Source: M0108 sp963841065 (GTDB lineage: Bacteria; Pseudomonadota; Gammaproteobacteria; Chromatiales; Chromatiaceae). From it: a stretch of DNA of 64,000 nucleotides. The stretch lies in contig CAWJBI010000047.1 in NCBI GenBank assembly GCA_963841065.1, positions 161,082 to 225,081 on the forward strand, written 5' to 3'. The translations under genes were made by a program, and so were the position numbers. Under the pieces are notes generated by a model, which saw only the letters and a program-made list of their open reading frames with translations, was not told where the DNA came from and did not search any database. Positions 7,732 through 18,400 of the stretch are shown piece by piece. Numbering within the stretch: the stretch's first letter is position 1; each line of letters starts with the position of its first letter.

Positions 7732-8736
7732 TCAGGTGGGCTTGGCGTACTCGAAGGCGTCGGAAAACATGTGCTCCCGGCTGAGCCCGGCGGTGGCGAA
7801 GGCGTTGCTGCCGCTCTCGACCATGATGGGCGGGCCAGCCAGATAGACGTCAAAGGGGCTCATGTCCGGGTGGTCGGCCAGTACGGCCTGGTGGACGTAA
7901 CCGGTGCGGCCCGTCCAGTCCGGGTCGGGTTCCGACAGGACCGGCGTGTAGTGGAAGTGGGCATGATCCCGGGCCCATTGCCGGGGCAGGTCCGGCAGGT
8001 AGAGATCCTGCCGCTGGCGCGCCCCCCAGTAGAGGTGCATCGGGCGGTCGATGCCCAGGTACAAGGCGTGTTCGATGATGCCCTTGATGGGGGCGAAGCC
8101 CGTGCCGCCGGCCACCAGAATGATGGGGCGATCCGAGGCTTCGCGCAGGGTGAAGGTCCCCAGGGGGGCCTGGATGCGCAGGATGGCCTTCTCCGCCAGG
8201 GCGTCGAAGATGAAGCTGGTGAACTGGCCGCCGGGGACATGGCGCACGTGTAACTCGATGAGGGCGTCGTCATGAGGGGCGTTGGCGATGGAAAAGGCGC
8301 GCCGCTTACCGCCCTCCAGCAGGAAGTCCAGGTACTGACCGGCCAGGAAGGGCAGGCGCTGGTTTTCCGGCAGCTTGAGGTGCAGCCGTACCACGTCGTG
8401 GTTCAGGGCCTCCTTGTCCACCACCCGGCAGGGCAGGGTGCGGACCTCGATCTCGGCGGCACCCCGGATCTCGGTGACGCCCAGGACCAGATCGCTCTCG
8501 GGCACGGCCTGGCAGACGAGGCAGGCGCTGGGCTCGCGGCCTGCCAGGGCCTGGATGTTGCCGCTCGGGTAGGCCACCCGCCCCGCGATCAGGGTGGCAA
8601 GGCAAGAGCCACACTGGCCGCCCCGGCAACCGTAGGGCAGGACCATGCCCTGGCGCAGGGCCGCCTCCAGCAGGGTCTCGCCCGCCTCGGCCTGGAAATG
8701 GCGGCCGCCGGGTTGCGTCTGGATGTCGAAGGTCAT
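7732..8736 (-). CDS. 2Fe-2S / FAD NAD(P)H oxidoreductase (CDP-6-deoxy-glucoseen reductase-like)
   Basis: The architecture is a plant-type [2Fe-2S] ferredoxin domain (residues 1-90; CRGGQCGSC and a later ACLVC supply the four cysteines), an FAD-binding domain (about 100-200; RAFSIANAP is the R-x-[Y/F]-S flavin motif) and a NAD-binding domain (about 205-325; VAGGTGFAPIKGI). Such proteins act as electron-transfer reductases for aromatic oxygenases or as AscD-like reductases. The partner is not in the neighbourhood, so the substrate is unknown. It is transcribed divergently from the SDR gene at 8892. Confidence 0.88.
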   Translation of the reverse strand: MTFDIQTQPGGRHFQAEAGETLLEAALRQGMVLPYGCRGGQCGSCLATLIAGRVAYPSGNIQALAGREPSACLVCQAVPESDLVLGVTEIRGAAEIEVRTLPCRVVDKEALNHDVVRLHLKLPENQRLPFLAGQYLDFLLEGGKRRAFSIANAPHDDALIELHVRHVPGGQFTSFIFDALAEKAILRIQAPLGTFTLREASDRPIILVAGGTGFAPIKGIIEHALYLGIDRPMHLYWGARQRQDLYLPDLPRQWARDHAHFHYTPVLSEPDPDWTGRTGYVHQAVLADHPDMSPFDVYLAGPPIMVESGSNAFATAGLSREHMFSDAFEYAKPT

Positions 8737-8891
8737 GGCGCGCTGGGCCTCGTCGGAGTAAGGGCTAGGGGCGGGGCGACTGTTTGTGCGGTGCCCGATT
8801 GGTGGGAAAAGATGCGCCCAGTAGGCCCTAATTGCAATAAACTCCCGGCCAGAATCCGGCGCCGCCGGACGGGCGTGCAGAGAATGATGCC

Positions 8892-9746
8892 ATGTGGATA
8901 CTGGGCTGTGGCTATATCGGCCAGCGGTTGGCGAGTACTTATCGGGATCAGGGCTATCCCGTCACCGCCGTGACGCGGAGCGAGGCCAGCCGCCTGGCCT
9001 TGGCCCGGTCGGGCCTCCAGGCCCTGGCCCGGGATCTGGCCCGGGAGCCACTGGATGACCTGGGCTGGGCGGGCGAGGACCTGTTTCACCTGGCCCCGCC
9101 GCCACCGGACGGGGTCGAGGATGGCTTGACCCGGCACCTGGTGGCGTCCTTCCGCCAGGCCGGTCATCCCCGCCGCCTCGTCTATCTGAGCACCACCGGG
9201 GTCTATGGCGATTGCGGCGGGGACTGGGTGGACGAGACCCGGACGCCGGCGCCGGTGGCGGATCGCGCGCGGCGGCGTTGGGATGCGGAGGAGACCCTGC
9301 GGGCCTGGAGCCGGGAATCGGGCGCCGACCTGGTGATTCTGCGGGTGGCGGGCATTTATGGGCCAGGCCGCTTGCCGCTGGAGCGCATCCGTCAGGGTCT
9401 GCCCCTGGCGCGCGAGGAGGATTCACCCTGGTCGAATCGCATCCACGCCGACGACCTGGTGGCCGCCTGCGTCGCCGCCATGGCGCGCGGCGCGCCGGGC
9501 CGTGTTTATAACGTCTGCGATGGCCATCCCTCCACCATGACCGACTATTTCCTGCGCGTCGCCGACGCCGCCGGTCTGCCGCGACCGCCCCTCGTGCCGC
9601 TCAGCGAGGCCGCGGGGCTACTGTCCCCGGGCATGATGTCCTATCTGGCCGAATCCCGGCGTCTGAGCAACCGCCGGCTGCGGGAGGAACTGGGCCTGAA
9701 CCTGCGCCACCCTGACCTGGCCCAGGGGCTGCCGACCTGCTTCTGA
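8892..9746 (+). CDS. NAD(P)-dependent epimerase/SDR family protein (YeeZ-like)
   Basis: This 284-residue extended SDR begins MWILGCGYIGQRLA, where GCGYIG forms the dinucleotide-binding glycine motif. Later motifs are LVYLSTTGVYGD, with a catalytic Ser/Thr, then RVAGIYGPGRLP and HADDLVAAC. YeeZ-type proteins are annotated as nucleoside-diphosphate-sugar epimerases, but their physiological reaction is unclear. The canonical YxxxK is not obvious (RARRRWDAEE sits where it would be), which fits the atypical YeeZ group. Confidence 0.85.
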   Translation: MWILGCGYIGQRLASTYRDQGYPVTAVTRSEASRLALARSGLQALARDLAREPLDDLGWAGEDLFHLAPPPPDGVEDGLTRHLVASFRQAGHPRRLVYLSTTGVYGDCGGDWVDETRTPAPVADRARRRWDAEETLRAWSRESGADLVILRVAGIYGPGRLPLERIRQGLPLAREEDSPWSNRIHADDLVAACVAAMARGAPGRVYNVCDGHPSTMTDYFLRVADAAGLPRPPLVPLSEAAGLLSPGMMSYLAESRRLSNRRLREELGLNLRHPDLAQGLPTCF

Positions 9747-9892
9747 TGCCCGGCATCTTGGCGGACCCGAGTCGGCGGGCAGGCTAGACGCCGGAAGGTC
9801 GGGAGCCGATAATCCCCATCTCCTTATCTCCACCCCCTTTGCCCGGCCAGCCACTCGGCTAGCCGGATTCACCCACCCACGAGAGTATTCCT

Positions 9893-10297
9893 ATGAGTGC
9901 TAAAACCAGGCTCCTGAGCAGTTCTTTCGCCGTTGCCGCCCTGACGGGGCTTATATCCTCGTCCGCCCTGGCCATCGAGGACGCGGATTTCCGCTTCGAC
10001 TCCACCGAGGACCTGGTTCAGGTCTGCTCGGTCCCGGCGACGGCCCCCGAGTATCTGACGGCCACCCTCGCCTGTAAGGCCTTCATCGAGGCCACGGTGC
10101 AGTATCACGATGAAGTGGCCGATCGCAAGAGGCTCAAGCCCTTGATTTGCCCGCCAAAAACGGCTACCACCGAGGAAGGGCGCGTCGCCTTTCTGGCCTG
10201 GGCCGAGAAGAAGGCCGGTGACAAAAAGCTGATGGGGGAGCAGCCCGTCGTCAGCCTGGTGCGTGCCCTGGCGGCCAAGTACCCTTGCAAGAAGTAA
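9893..10297 (+). CDS. Exported Rap1a/Tai-like protein
   Basis: The 134-residue protein has a signal peptide (SSSFAVAALTGLISSSALA, cleavage about residue 27). The mature domain carries the conserved cysteines and the CKAFIEATVQYH and FLAWAEKK segments typical of the Rap1a/Tai family. Characterised members are periplasmic immunity proteins for type VI effectors (Ssp/Tae), but many homologues in sulfur bacteria are orphans. No toxin gene is adjacent, so immunity is not implied here. Confidence 0.78.
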   Translation: MSAKTRLLSSSFAVAALTGLISSSALAIEDADFRFDSTEDLVQVCSVPATAPEYLTATLACKAFIEATVQYHDEVADRKRLKPLICPPKTATTEEGRVAFLAWAEKKAGDKKLMGEQPVVSLVRALAAKYPCKK

Positions 10298-10361
10298 GGC
10301 GGCCGCGACACCTCTTCCCGGGGCGATTTCAGCGCGAAATTGCTCGACCTTGGAGAATGTT

Positions 10362-10592
10362 ATGAAAAAGATTGTGACTGTTTCCATCCTGGCCCTTTCG
10401 GCCATGTCCCTGACCGGCTGTGGCACCACCACGGGTGAGCGGGCCGGCAGCGCCGCCCTCATGGGTGCGGCGGGCGGTGCCCTTATCGGTTCCCTGAGCG
10501 CCCAGGCCGGCGCCGGCGCCCTGATTGGCGCGGGTGTGGGTGCCCTGGGCGGTTATCTATACGATCAGCACCAGAAGGGCAACATCGACTGA
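10362..10592 (+). CDS. Small glycine-zipper lipoprotein
   Basis: The 76-residue protein has a lipoprotein signal (MKKIVTVSILALSAMSLTGC; Cys about 20). After it come two glycine-zipper segments (GSAALMGAAGGALIGS and GAGALIGAGVGALGG) like those of SlyB/YmgG/OsmB-type outer-membrane proteins. The ATG at 10362 has GGAGA seven bases upstream. It is 64 bp after the Rap1a-like gene, so the two may be cotranscribed envelope genes. An ATG at its stop (10592) opens the frame of the next gene. Confidence 0.85.
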   Translation: MKKIVTVSILALSAMSLTGCGTTTGERAGSAALMGAAGGALIGSLSAQAGAGALIGAGVGALGGYLYDQHQKGNID

Positions 10593-10744
10593 TGACCCCC
10601 ACGGATCCGCCCCGCGGGCGGGTCCAGCCCCTCCTCACCAAGGATGTTCGGCCTCTTGACCCTGTGATGTCCCCGAGGCAATACCTTGGGGCTCTGTTTT
10701 GGCTGTCCTCCCACCTGCCCCGAAGCGCGCTGGAGATGCCTCCG

Positions 10745-11659
10745 ATGACGAAGCCAGCCAATTTGGCCGCCCTGGGGTCAACCCGTCCTAATTTCCTGCT
10801 GCTGACGCCGGTCTCCGTCCTGCTCGGGGTGGTGGTCGCGGCCAGCGCAAACCTGCCCCTGGATGGTGGGGCGGCTCTCATCGCCCTAATTGGCGCCGCC
10901 CTCGCCCATATCAGCGTCAATGCCTTGAATGAATACGAGGACTTCCGCTCCGGCTTGGATCTGCGCACCTCGCGCACCCCCTTCAGCGGCGGTACCGGTA
11001 CCCTGGTCGCCCATCCCAACCTGGCGTGGCAGGTGCACCTCATTGGCTTGATTAGCCTGGCGCTCACGGCCCTGTGCGGCCTCATCCTCTCGGTCCGGGT
11101 GGGCTGGGGGCTGCTGCCCATTGGGGCCTTAGGCATGGGGTTGATCTACTTCTACACCAGCCGCATCAACCATTACCATTGGTTGTGTCTCATCGCCCCC
11201 GGCCTGGGCTTCGGGCCCCTTATGGTCCTGGGGACCCACTACGCCATCACCGGCACCTGGTCCACGGGTGCCGCCCTCGCCTCCCTGGTGCCCTTCTTTC
11301 TCGTCAACAACCTGCTCCTGCTCAACCAGTTTCCCGACGTGGAGCCGGACCGCTCCGTTGGCCGCGACACCCTGCCCATTGCCCTCGGTCTTGAGGGCGC
11401 CCTCCCGGTTTACGGCCTCTTCGCCCTCCTGGCCTACCTGAGTCTGGTTCTGGGTGTCGCGGCGAGCCTCTTACCGCCGGGGGCCCTGGTCGGTCTCCTG
11501 AGTCTGCCCGCCGCCCTGGTGGTCTATCTCGCCGTCCGCCGCATTCTTGGCCAGGGCGGCAGCCTGCTCCCCGCCCTGCGGGCACCCATGGGCATCAATG
11601 TCGCCCTTACCATCGCCACGCCGGTGCTCATGGGTCTCGGAATTTGGCTTTGGCCTTGA
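10745..11659 (+). CDS. UbiA/MenA-family membrane prenyltransferase
   Basis: This 304-residue integral membrane protein has about eight or nine hydrophobic segments. The first aspartate-rich motif is NALNEYEDFRSGLD and a second acidic motif is NQFPDVEPDRSVGRDTLP, which together bind Mg-prenyl diphosphate. NEYxD is typical of the MenA branch (dihydroxynaphthoate octaprenyltransferase). No other menaquinone gene is nearby, so the acceptor is uncertain. An in-frame ATG exists at 10592, but 10745 has GGAG ten bases upstream and gives a standard N-terminus. It converges on lspA. Confidence 0.85.
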   Translation: MTKPANLAALGSTRPNFLLLTPVSVLLGVVVAASANLPLDGGAALIALIGAALAHISVNALNEYEDFRSGLDLRTSRTPFSGGTGTLVAHPNLAWQVHLIGLISLALTALCGLILSVRVGWGLLPIGALGMGLIYFYTSRINHYHWLCLIAPGLGFGPLMVLGTHYAITGTWSTGAALASLVPFFLVNNLLLLNQFPDVEPDRSVGRDTLPIALGLEGALPVYGLFALLAYLSLVLGVAASLLPPGALVGLLSLPAALVVYLAVRRILGQGGSLLPALRAPMGINVALTIATPVLMGLGIWLWP

Positions 11660-11832
11660 GGGGGCGAACGTCAACCGCGGGTGGATAACCCCTGGCTGAC
11701 CCAGCCCTCGGTGGAAGGATTCCGGCTAACGCTTGGACCCAGGCCACGGAGGACGGGGCCACCTTCTCGCCGCACCTTTGCAAGCCAGCTTGCGCCCAGG
11801 ACCCAATCGGCAAGGGTTGATACCCAGCGGGG

Positions 11833-12337
11833 TCAATCGGGGGAGGGTTTCTTGCGCAACTCCTCGCGGAAACCGGTGGCCAGAAGCAGGACGATGCCGA
11901 GGGTGATGGCGCTGTCTGCGATGTTGAAGGCGGGCCAGTGCCAGTTGTTAACGTAGAAGTCGATGAAATCGACGACCCGGCCGGTGAGGACCCGGTCGAT
12001 CAGATTGCCGATGGCGCCGCCAATGACCAGGGCCAGGGCGGCGGCGGTGACGCGTTCGCTCTTGGCCAGGCGCACCAGCCAGATGACCAGGGCGATGGTC
12101 ATGACCAGGGCGAAGGTCGGCGAAGAACCAGCGCTGCCAGCCGCCGGCATTGGAGAGGAAGCTGAAGGCGGCGCCCTCGTTGTACATGAGGGTGAGGTTG
12201 AGCAGAGGTGCCAGGGCCAGGGGCCGGAAGGGCTCCAGCAGGGCCTCGGCCAGCCACTTGGTCGCCTGATCCAGGACCACCACCAGCAGCGAGAGCCAGA
12301 GCCAGCGGGCCATGGCGGGATTGGCAATGAGCTTCAT
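11833..12337 (-). CDS. lspA: Lipoprotein signal peptidase II (one frameshift)
   Basis: LspA is the inner-membrane aspartic protease that cleaves prolipoprotein signal peptides. The reconstructed protein starts MKLIANPAMARWLWL, has DQATKWL and MYNEGAAFSFL, then in the second frame GGAIGNLIDR and VVDFIDFY (the catalytic Asp pair). Frames change near 12120, where removing one C restores FFADFALVMT. The gene is essential, so the break is probably a sequence error. It follows ileS as in most gammaproteobacteria. Confidence 0.9.
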
Positions 12338-12368
12338 CCGACCAGCCCCCCTAAGGACGGAAACAGAT

Positions 12369-15203
12369 TTAAGCAAAGCGCCGCTCCTCCCCCGCCCCGC
12401 TGACATTGATCAACGCAACGGCCACAGAGTTCCGGGTGTGTGGGGTCCTGCCCCACATCCGCCCGCAGATGCCAACAGCGCACGCATTTGGGGTGGGTGG
12501 ATTTGCGCACCTGGATGGCGAGGCCCTCCAGCTCCGTGTCCTGGGCCTCGTCCGAACGCTCCGCCAGGGGCAGGACCCGGGCGGCGGAGGTGATGAGGGC
12601 AAAGCGCAACTCGTCGCCCAGGCGGCCCAGGGTCGTGACCAGCTCGGGGGCGGCGTAGAGGTCGATCTCCGCGTCCAGGGAGGAGCCGATGAGGCCCGCC
12701 TTGGCGCGCCGTTTCCAGGGGTTTGGAGACCGCGAGCCGCACCGCCAGTACCTGGTCCCAGAAGGCGCGATCGAAGGCGTCGCCGGCGTCCAGGGCAAAG
12801 AGCCCCGGGTACCACTCGGCCAGGAAGACCGAAGGCTCCCGCTCACCCGGCAGGTAGCGCCAGATCTCGTCGGCGGTAAAGCTGAGGATGGGCGCCAGCC
12901 AGCGGGTCATGGCCTCGGCGATGTGGTACATGGCGGTCTGGCAGGAGCGCCGGGGCCGGCCGTCGGTCGGGGTGGTGTACTGGCGGTCCTTGATGACGTC
13001 AAGGTAGAAGCCACCCAGGTCCACCACGCAGAAGTTGTGGATCTTTTGGTAGATGAGGTGGAACTGGTAGTCCCGGTAGGCGGCGATGATCTCCTCCTGG
13101 AGCTGGTGGGCGCGATCCACGACCCAGCGGTCCAGTTCGAGCATGTCCGCCGCCGCGACCCGGTTGACCGCTGGATCGAAGCCATTGAGGTTGGCGAGCA
13201 GGAAGCGGGCGGTATTGCGGATGCGCCGGTAGGCGTCGGCGGTGCGCTTGAGGATCTCGTCGGAGACACTCATCTCGCCGCGATAGTCGGTGGCCGCGAC
13301 CCAGAGGCGGATGATGTCGGCGCCCAGGGTCTTCATCACGTCCTGGGGCCGCACCACGTTGCCCTTGGACTTGGACATCTTCTCGCCCTTGGCATCGACG
13401 GTGAAGCCGTGGGTGAGGACGCCCAGGTAGGGGGCGCGGTCGTACATGGCCACCGAGGTCAGCAGGGACGACTGGAACCAGCCGCGGTGCTGGTCCGAGC
13501 CCTCCAGGTAGAGGTCCGCCGGGGATCTCAGGCCCTCCCGCTTTTCCAGGCAGCAGGCGTGGGTGACGCCCGAGTCGAACCAGACGTCCAGGGTGTCCTG
13601 GACCTTGTCGTAATGGGCCGCCTCGGCGACACCGATCAGGTCCGCGGCCTCCAGCTCGAACCAGGCCTCGACGCCCTTGGCCTCGACCCGTCGGGCGACC
13701 TCCTCGATCAGCTCCGCGGTGCGGGGATGCAGGGCGCCGGTCTCCTTGTGGACCAGCAGGGGGATGGGCACGCCCCAGGTCCGCTGGCGCGAGATGCACC
13801 AGTCCGGGCGGTTGCGCATCATGGACTCGATGCGGGAACGGCCCCAGTCCGGGGTCCAGGTGACGCCCTCGATCTCGCGCAGGGCGGCGTCCCGCAGGCC
13901 CTGCCGCTCCATGCCGATGAACCACTGGGGGGTGGCGCGGAAGATGATGGGGGTCTTGTGGCGCCAGCAGTGGGGATAGCTGTGGGTGAAGCGTGCCGCC
14001 TGGATCAGGGCGCCCCGGGCCTTGAGGGTGTCCACGACCTTCTCGTTGGCGCTGAAGACATGCTCGCCGGCGAAGAGGGGGGTGTCCGGGCAGGAAGCGG
14101 CCGTCGCCGCCCACGGGGTTCTCCACCCGCAGGCCGTAGCGGTTGCCGACGAGATAATCATCCAGGCCATGGCCGGGGGCGGTGTGGACGGCGCCGGTGC
14201 CGGCCTCCAGGGTGACATGCTCCCCGAGGATGATGGGCACCTCGCGGTCATAGAAGGGGTGCTGGAGTTGCAGTCCCTCGAAGGCGTCGCCCCGGCCATA
14301 GGCGATGACCCGGTAGCGATCGATGCCCCAGCGGTCCAGGTTGTCGCGCATCAGACCCTCGGCGAGGATTAGGCGCTCGCGGCCAGGGTTGCCCTCGGTC
14401 TGGACGAGGACGTATTCCAGCTCGGGGTTGAAGGCCACGGCCTGGTTGGCGGGCAGGGTCCAGGGGGTGGTGGTCCAGATGACCACGGACAGGGGGCCGT
14501 CGCCGCGCCCGTTGGGCACTGAGTGACAGCGGGTGAAGAGGGCCTCCTCGTCCAGGACCGGGAAGCGGACGTCGATGGAGATGGACTCCTTGTCGGCGTA
14601 TTCCACTTCGGCCTCCGCCAGGGCGGAACCGCAGTCGATGCACCAGTGCACCGGCTTGTAGCCCTTCTGGACATGGCCGTTGGCCAGGATCACGCCGAGG
14701 GCGCGGATGATGTTGGCCTCGAAGTGGAAGTCCATGGTCAGGTAGGGGTTCTCCCAGTCGCCAAAGACCCCCAGGCGCTGGAAGTCGCGGCGCTGGCCGT
14801 CCACCTGGCGCGCGGCATAGTCGCGGCAGGCGCGCCGGAACTGGGCGGCGCTGATCTTGGCGCCGGGTTTGCCTTCCTTCTTTTCCACCTGGAGCTCGAT
14901 GGGCAGGCCATGGCAGTCCCAGCCCGGCACGTAGGGGGCGTCCAGGCCGTCCAGGGTGCGGGACTTGACGATGATGTCCTTCAGCACCTTGTTGACGGCG
15001 TGACCGATATGAATGTCGCCGTTGGCGTAGGGCGGGCCGTCGTGAAGGATGAACTGCCTGGCCCCGGCCCGGGCGGCGCGAATCTGGCCGTAGAGGTCCA
15101 TGGCCTCCCAGTGGGCGAGCAACTCCGGTTCCCGCTGGGAGAGGTTTGCCTTCATGGGAAAACCGGTGTTGGGGAGGTTGAGGGTGGTCTTGTAATCGCT
15201 CAC
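12369..15203 (-). CDS. ileS: Isoleucyl-tRNA synthetase (three frameshifts)
   Basis: This is a class I aminoacyl-tRNA synthetase charging tRNA-Ile. The N-terminal half has HDGPPYANGDIHIGHA (HIGH motif) and CP1 editing-domain signatures. The second frame carries WTPDWGRSRIESM, DVWFDSGVTH, GSDQHRGWF and the KMSKS loop. The C-terminal zinc site is CVRCWH and ELCGRC. Frame changes are needed near 14090 (extra C in a C run), near 12710 and near 12405. The last restores the usual C-terminal ending GAGEERRFA before a stop at 12369. Essential function argues that these are base errors. lspA starts 31 bp downstream. Confidence 0.93.
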
Positions 15204-15384
15204 GGGGCTGGATCCTGAGGGGGGCGGTAAGGCTAAGGGTCCAGTTTACCCTTTTTTACCGGGAATCGACCTGGCCGGATGTGGCCGCGGGGGGGTGACG
15301 GGGTCCTGTCGGCCCGTTACCTCAAGGTCATGGGCGGCCGCTTGTGCCGGCGCCCCCCGCCCCGGTGGCTGCGAGAACCGGGGG

Positions 15385-16751
15385 TCAGGAGAAGAGACGG
15401 TCGTAGATGCGGAAACCGGCGATATAGGTACCGATGGCGGCCCCCAGGTTGCTTAGGAGAAAGACCTGGAGGATGCGCAGCACCCGGTTGCGCCACCAGC
15501 CCCGAAATTGGGCCGCGTCCTGGCGCAGGCGGCCGAAGTCGCCCAGGTTGGGCTTGCGCAGATAGAGTTCCACCGGGGCCGTCACCATGCCGGCGCCGAT
15601 GGCGGGGTTGAGGGTGGTCAGGGGCGCCGCGACGAAGGCCGTCAGCACCGTCAGGGGGTGCCCGCCGGCGAGGAGGGTGCCGATGGCGGAGAGGGAGCCG
15701 GTGATGAGGACCCAGTCCCAGACGATGGACCAGCCGTCCTGCGGGCTCTGGGCAAAGCCGAAGGCGAAGCCGGCCAGAATGAGCGCCAGGATGAGCCAGG
15801 ATATGAGCTTGGGCCAGGGGCTGGGCGGAGGCAAACGCTCCAGTGCCTCGATTTCGAGGCGCGGGTCCGGGCCTGGCGCGGCGGGGGGCTCAAGGTGCGC
15901 CCCCAGGGTCGCGTCCGGGCTGGGTTTGGGCTCGGCCGCCCGCAGGTAGCCGGCGACCCCCTTGAGGTGGCCGGCCCCCAGTACCGCCAGCACCCGGCCG
16001 TGGCCCTCCCGTTCGATCTCCTCCCGCAGACGGGCGGCCATATAGCGATCGCGCTCGTCGATGAGGGGCAGGAAGAGGTCTTGGCGGTCGCGGGCGAACT
16101 CGGCGAAGGTGGTCTCCAGCACATCCCCTTCCTTGAGGCGCTCGATCTCCGCCTCGGGGACCTCGTCGTGGGAGACCAGGGTGAGGACCAGGCCAGAAAA
16201 GAGTTCCAGCCGCTTCCACCAGCTCAGGTTGGCGGCGACGCGTTTGAGGGTCACGCCGATCTCACGATCCACCAGCAGGACGGGCAGATGGCGTTCCCGC
16301 GCCTGGGCGATGGCCATGCGCTGCTCGGCCCCGGGTTCGATGCCGAACTGATCCGCCAGGCGCTGCTGGTAGGCGGCCAGGGCCAGACTGGCGACTACCA
16401 TGGCCACGCGTCCCTGGCGGATGACGGCGAAGAGGTCCATGCGCGCCAGGGCGTCCGGGTCCAGGAGGGCCTGATAGCGGCTGGGGCAGAGCTCCACCGC
16501 CACGGCGTCGAAGTGCTCCTGCTCCAGGAGTTCCCGCACCTTGTCGGCGCTGGCGCGGGAGACGTGGGCGGTGCCGAGGAGGGTCAGGTGGGTGTCGCCG
16601 ACCCGCAGGTCGATGCGGGGCTCCTCGGGGCCTTGGCTGGGCTCGGGCGTCGGGCCTGGCCGGGCTCGGCGAAGGGTTGGCCGGGTCCGGCCAGCGGTTG
16701 CCGAGTGGCGTCGGGAACTGGGTTGAATTCCGCCTCGGGGTCCCGGATCAT
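15385..16751 (-). CDS. TraB/PrgY-family membrane protein
   Basis: The N-terminal part has GTAHVSRASADKV and DAVAVELCPSRY, and the mid-part has ERHLPVLLVDREI and LAVLGAGHLKGV, all hallmarks of the TraB (pheromone shutdown) family, a tiki-like metalloprotease-related fold. About four C-terminal membrane helices follow (from LISWLILALILAGF). The start is placed at the ATG at 16751, which overlaps the stop of the upstream ATPase gene (ATGA) and gives MIRDPEAEFNP. One frame change near 16650 is then needed. Without it an internal GTG at 16539 would cut off the conserved GTAHVS motif. Function in bacteria is poorly known. Confidence 0.78.
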
Positions 16752-18211
16752 CGCCTGCCGCCCATCAGGGAGCCCAGCAGGCCGCGTATCAGGCTGCGGC
16801 CCAGTTGGCTGCCGACGGAGCGCAAGGCGCTGGTGGCGAAGGCCTCCAGGGGGCCTTGCCGGCTGGAGCCGCGGCGGGCGGCGGGGGCCGGGGTGGACTC
16901 CCGCGCGGCCTCCTCTTCCCGACTGGCGGCCGCGGCCCGGCCCTGGAGGATCTCGTAGGCGGATTCCCGGTCCAGGGCCTCGTCATAGATTCCCTTGACC
17001 AGGGAATCGGCCAGGAGGGCGCGGCGCTCGGCGGGGGTGATGGGGCCGATGCGGCTGCCGGGCGGGGCCACCTTGACGCGCTCGACGATGGTCGGGGTGC
17101 CGGTCTCGTCCAGGGTCGAGACCAGGGCCTCGCCAACCCCCAGGTTGGTAATGAGGGCCTCGGTGTCGAAGGCCGGGTTGGGCCGGAAGGTCTGGGCCGC
17201 CACCCGCACCGCCTTCTGGTCGCGGGGGGTGAAGGCGCGCAGGGCATGCTGGACCCGGTTGCCCAACTGGCCGAGGACATCGTCGGGCACGTCAGCCGGG
17301 CTTTGGGTGACGAAATAGACGCCCACGCCCTTGGAGCGGATCAGGCGCACTACCTGCTCGATCTTGTCCAGCAGCACCTTGGGGGCGCTGTCGAAGAGCA
17401 GGTGGGCCTCATCGAAGAAGAAGACCAGGCGCGGCTTGGCGACGTCGCCCACCTCGGGCAATTGCTCGAACAGCTCCGACAGCAGCCACAGCAGGAAGGT
17501 TGAGTAGAGGGCCGGGGTGTGAATGAGTTTGTCCGCCGCCAGCAGGTTGATGTAGCCCCGGCCGCGCTCGTCGGTCTGCATCAGGTCGGCGATGTCCAGG
17601 GCCGGCTCGCCGAACAGCTTGCCGGCCCCCTGTTCCTCCAGGGTCAGCAACTTGCGCTGGATGGCGCCGACGCTGGCCTTGGAAACGTGGCCGTAGTCGC
17701 CGCCGACCGCACCGGGGTCGTCCGCCAGATACGTCAGGAGGGCGCGCAGGTCTTTGACGTCCAGCAGCAGCCAGCCGTTGTCGTCCGCCAACCGGAAGAC
17801 GAGGTTGAGGACCCCCTCCTGGGTCTCGTTGAGGCCCAGTAGGCGCGCCAGCAGCAGGGGACCCATTTCCGAGAGGGTGGTGCGCACCGGATGACCCTGG
17901 TCGCCGAGGATGTCCCACAGGGTCACCGGGCAGGCCTGGGTCGAGAAGTCCTCGGCCCCGAGCCCCAGTTCCGCCACCCGGGCCTCGACCTTGGCGTTAC
18001 CGCCGCCGGGCTGGCCAATGCCCGCCAGGTCGCCCTTGACGTCCGCCATGAAGACGGGGACACCGATGCGGCTGAAGGATTCCGCCAGCCGATGGAGGGT
18101 GACGGTCTTGCCGGTCCCCGTGGCTCCGGCGACCAGGCCATGCCGGTTCGCCATGGCGGGCAAGAGATATACCGGGCCCAGGCCCTTGCCGATGAGGATG
18201 GGGTCTGTCAT
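16748..18211 (-). CDS. HerA-like ATPase, DUF853 / YjgR family
   Basis: This 487-residue P-loop NTPase has Walker A GATGTGKT (about residues 30-37), MADVKGDLAGIG after it, Walker B LVFFFDEAHLLFD and a sensor-like VYFVTQSPADVPDDVLGQLG. It belongs to the HerA/FtsK branch of the RecA-type fold. E. coli YjgR is the prototype, with unknown role. The C-terminal 100 residues are Ala/Arg-rich and end in GSLMGGRR. Translational overlap with the TraB-like gene suggests a shared membrane-associated task. Confidence 0.88.
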   Translation of the reverse strand: MTDPILIGKGLGPVYLLPAMANRHGLVAGATGTGKTVTLHRLAESFSRIGVPVFMADVKGDLAGIGQPGGGNAKVEARVAELGLGAEDFSTQACPVTLWDILGDQGHPVRTTLSEMGPLLLARLLGLNETQEGVLNLVFRLADDNGWLLLDVKDLRALLTYLADDPGAVGGDYGHVSKASVGAIQRKLLTLEEQGAGKLFGEPALDIADLMQTDERGRGYINLLAADKLIHTPALYSTFLLWLLSELFEQLPEVGDVAKPRLVFFFDEAHLLFDSAPKVLLDKIEQVVRLIRSKGVGVYFVTQSPADVPDDVLGQLGNRVQHALRAFTPRDQKAVRVAAQTFRPNPAFDTEALITNLGVGEALVSTLDETGTPTIVERVKVAPPGSRIGPITPAERRALLADSLVKGIYDEALDRESAYEILQGRAAAASREEEAARESTPAPAARRGSSRQGPLEAFATSALRSVGSQLGRSLIRGLLGSLMGGRR

Positions 18212-18400
18212 GGGCGCTGTCTCCGGAAGCAGGGAAGGACGAGGTTGGCTCTATGCGTGCCATCCTACCGATTCGCCCCCCAAGGGCCAAGTCCCCGATG
18301 TTTCGGCCCGGGGTGGCCACTTTCCTTGCCGATGCGCAATGACAAGGCGCGGGGTTTTCGCTATAGATCCCTCATCGCCCACTTAGCCGGACCCCTTGCC

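Noticed and set aside
12334..12412. Reading ileS through to 12334 with an ATGA overlap with lspA
   Set aside because: That C-terminus (Gly-rich, CLNLFPSLGGLVG) is unlike IleS, whereas a one-base correction restores the normal ending GEERRFA at 12369.
15236..15256. GGGT...ACCC hairpin followed by T tract, + strand terminator-like
   Set aside because: No + strand gene precedes it; it is in the upstream region of ileS (- strand), so a terminator there has no evident client.
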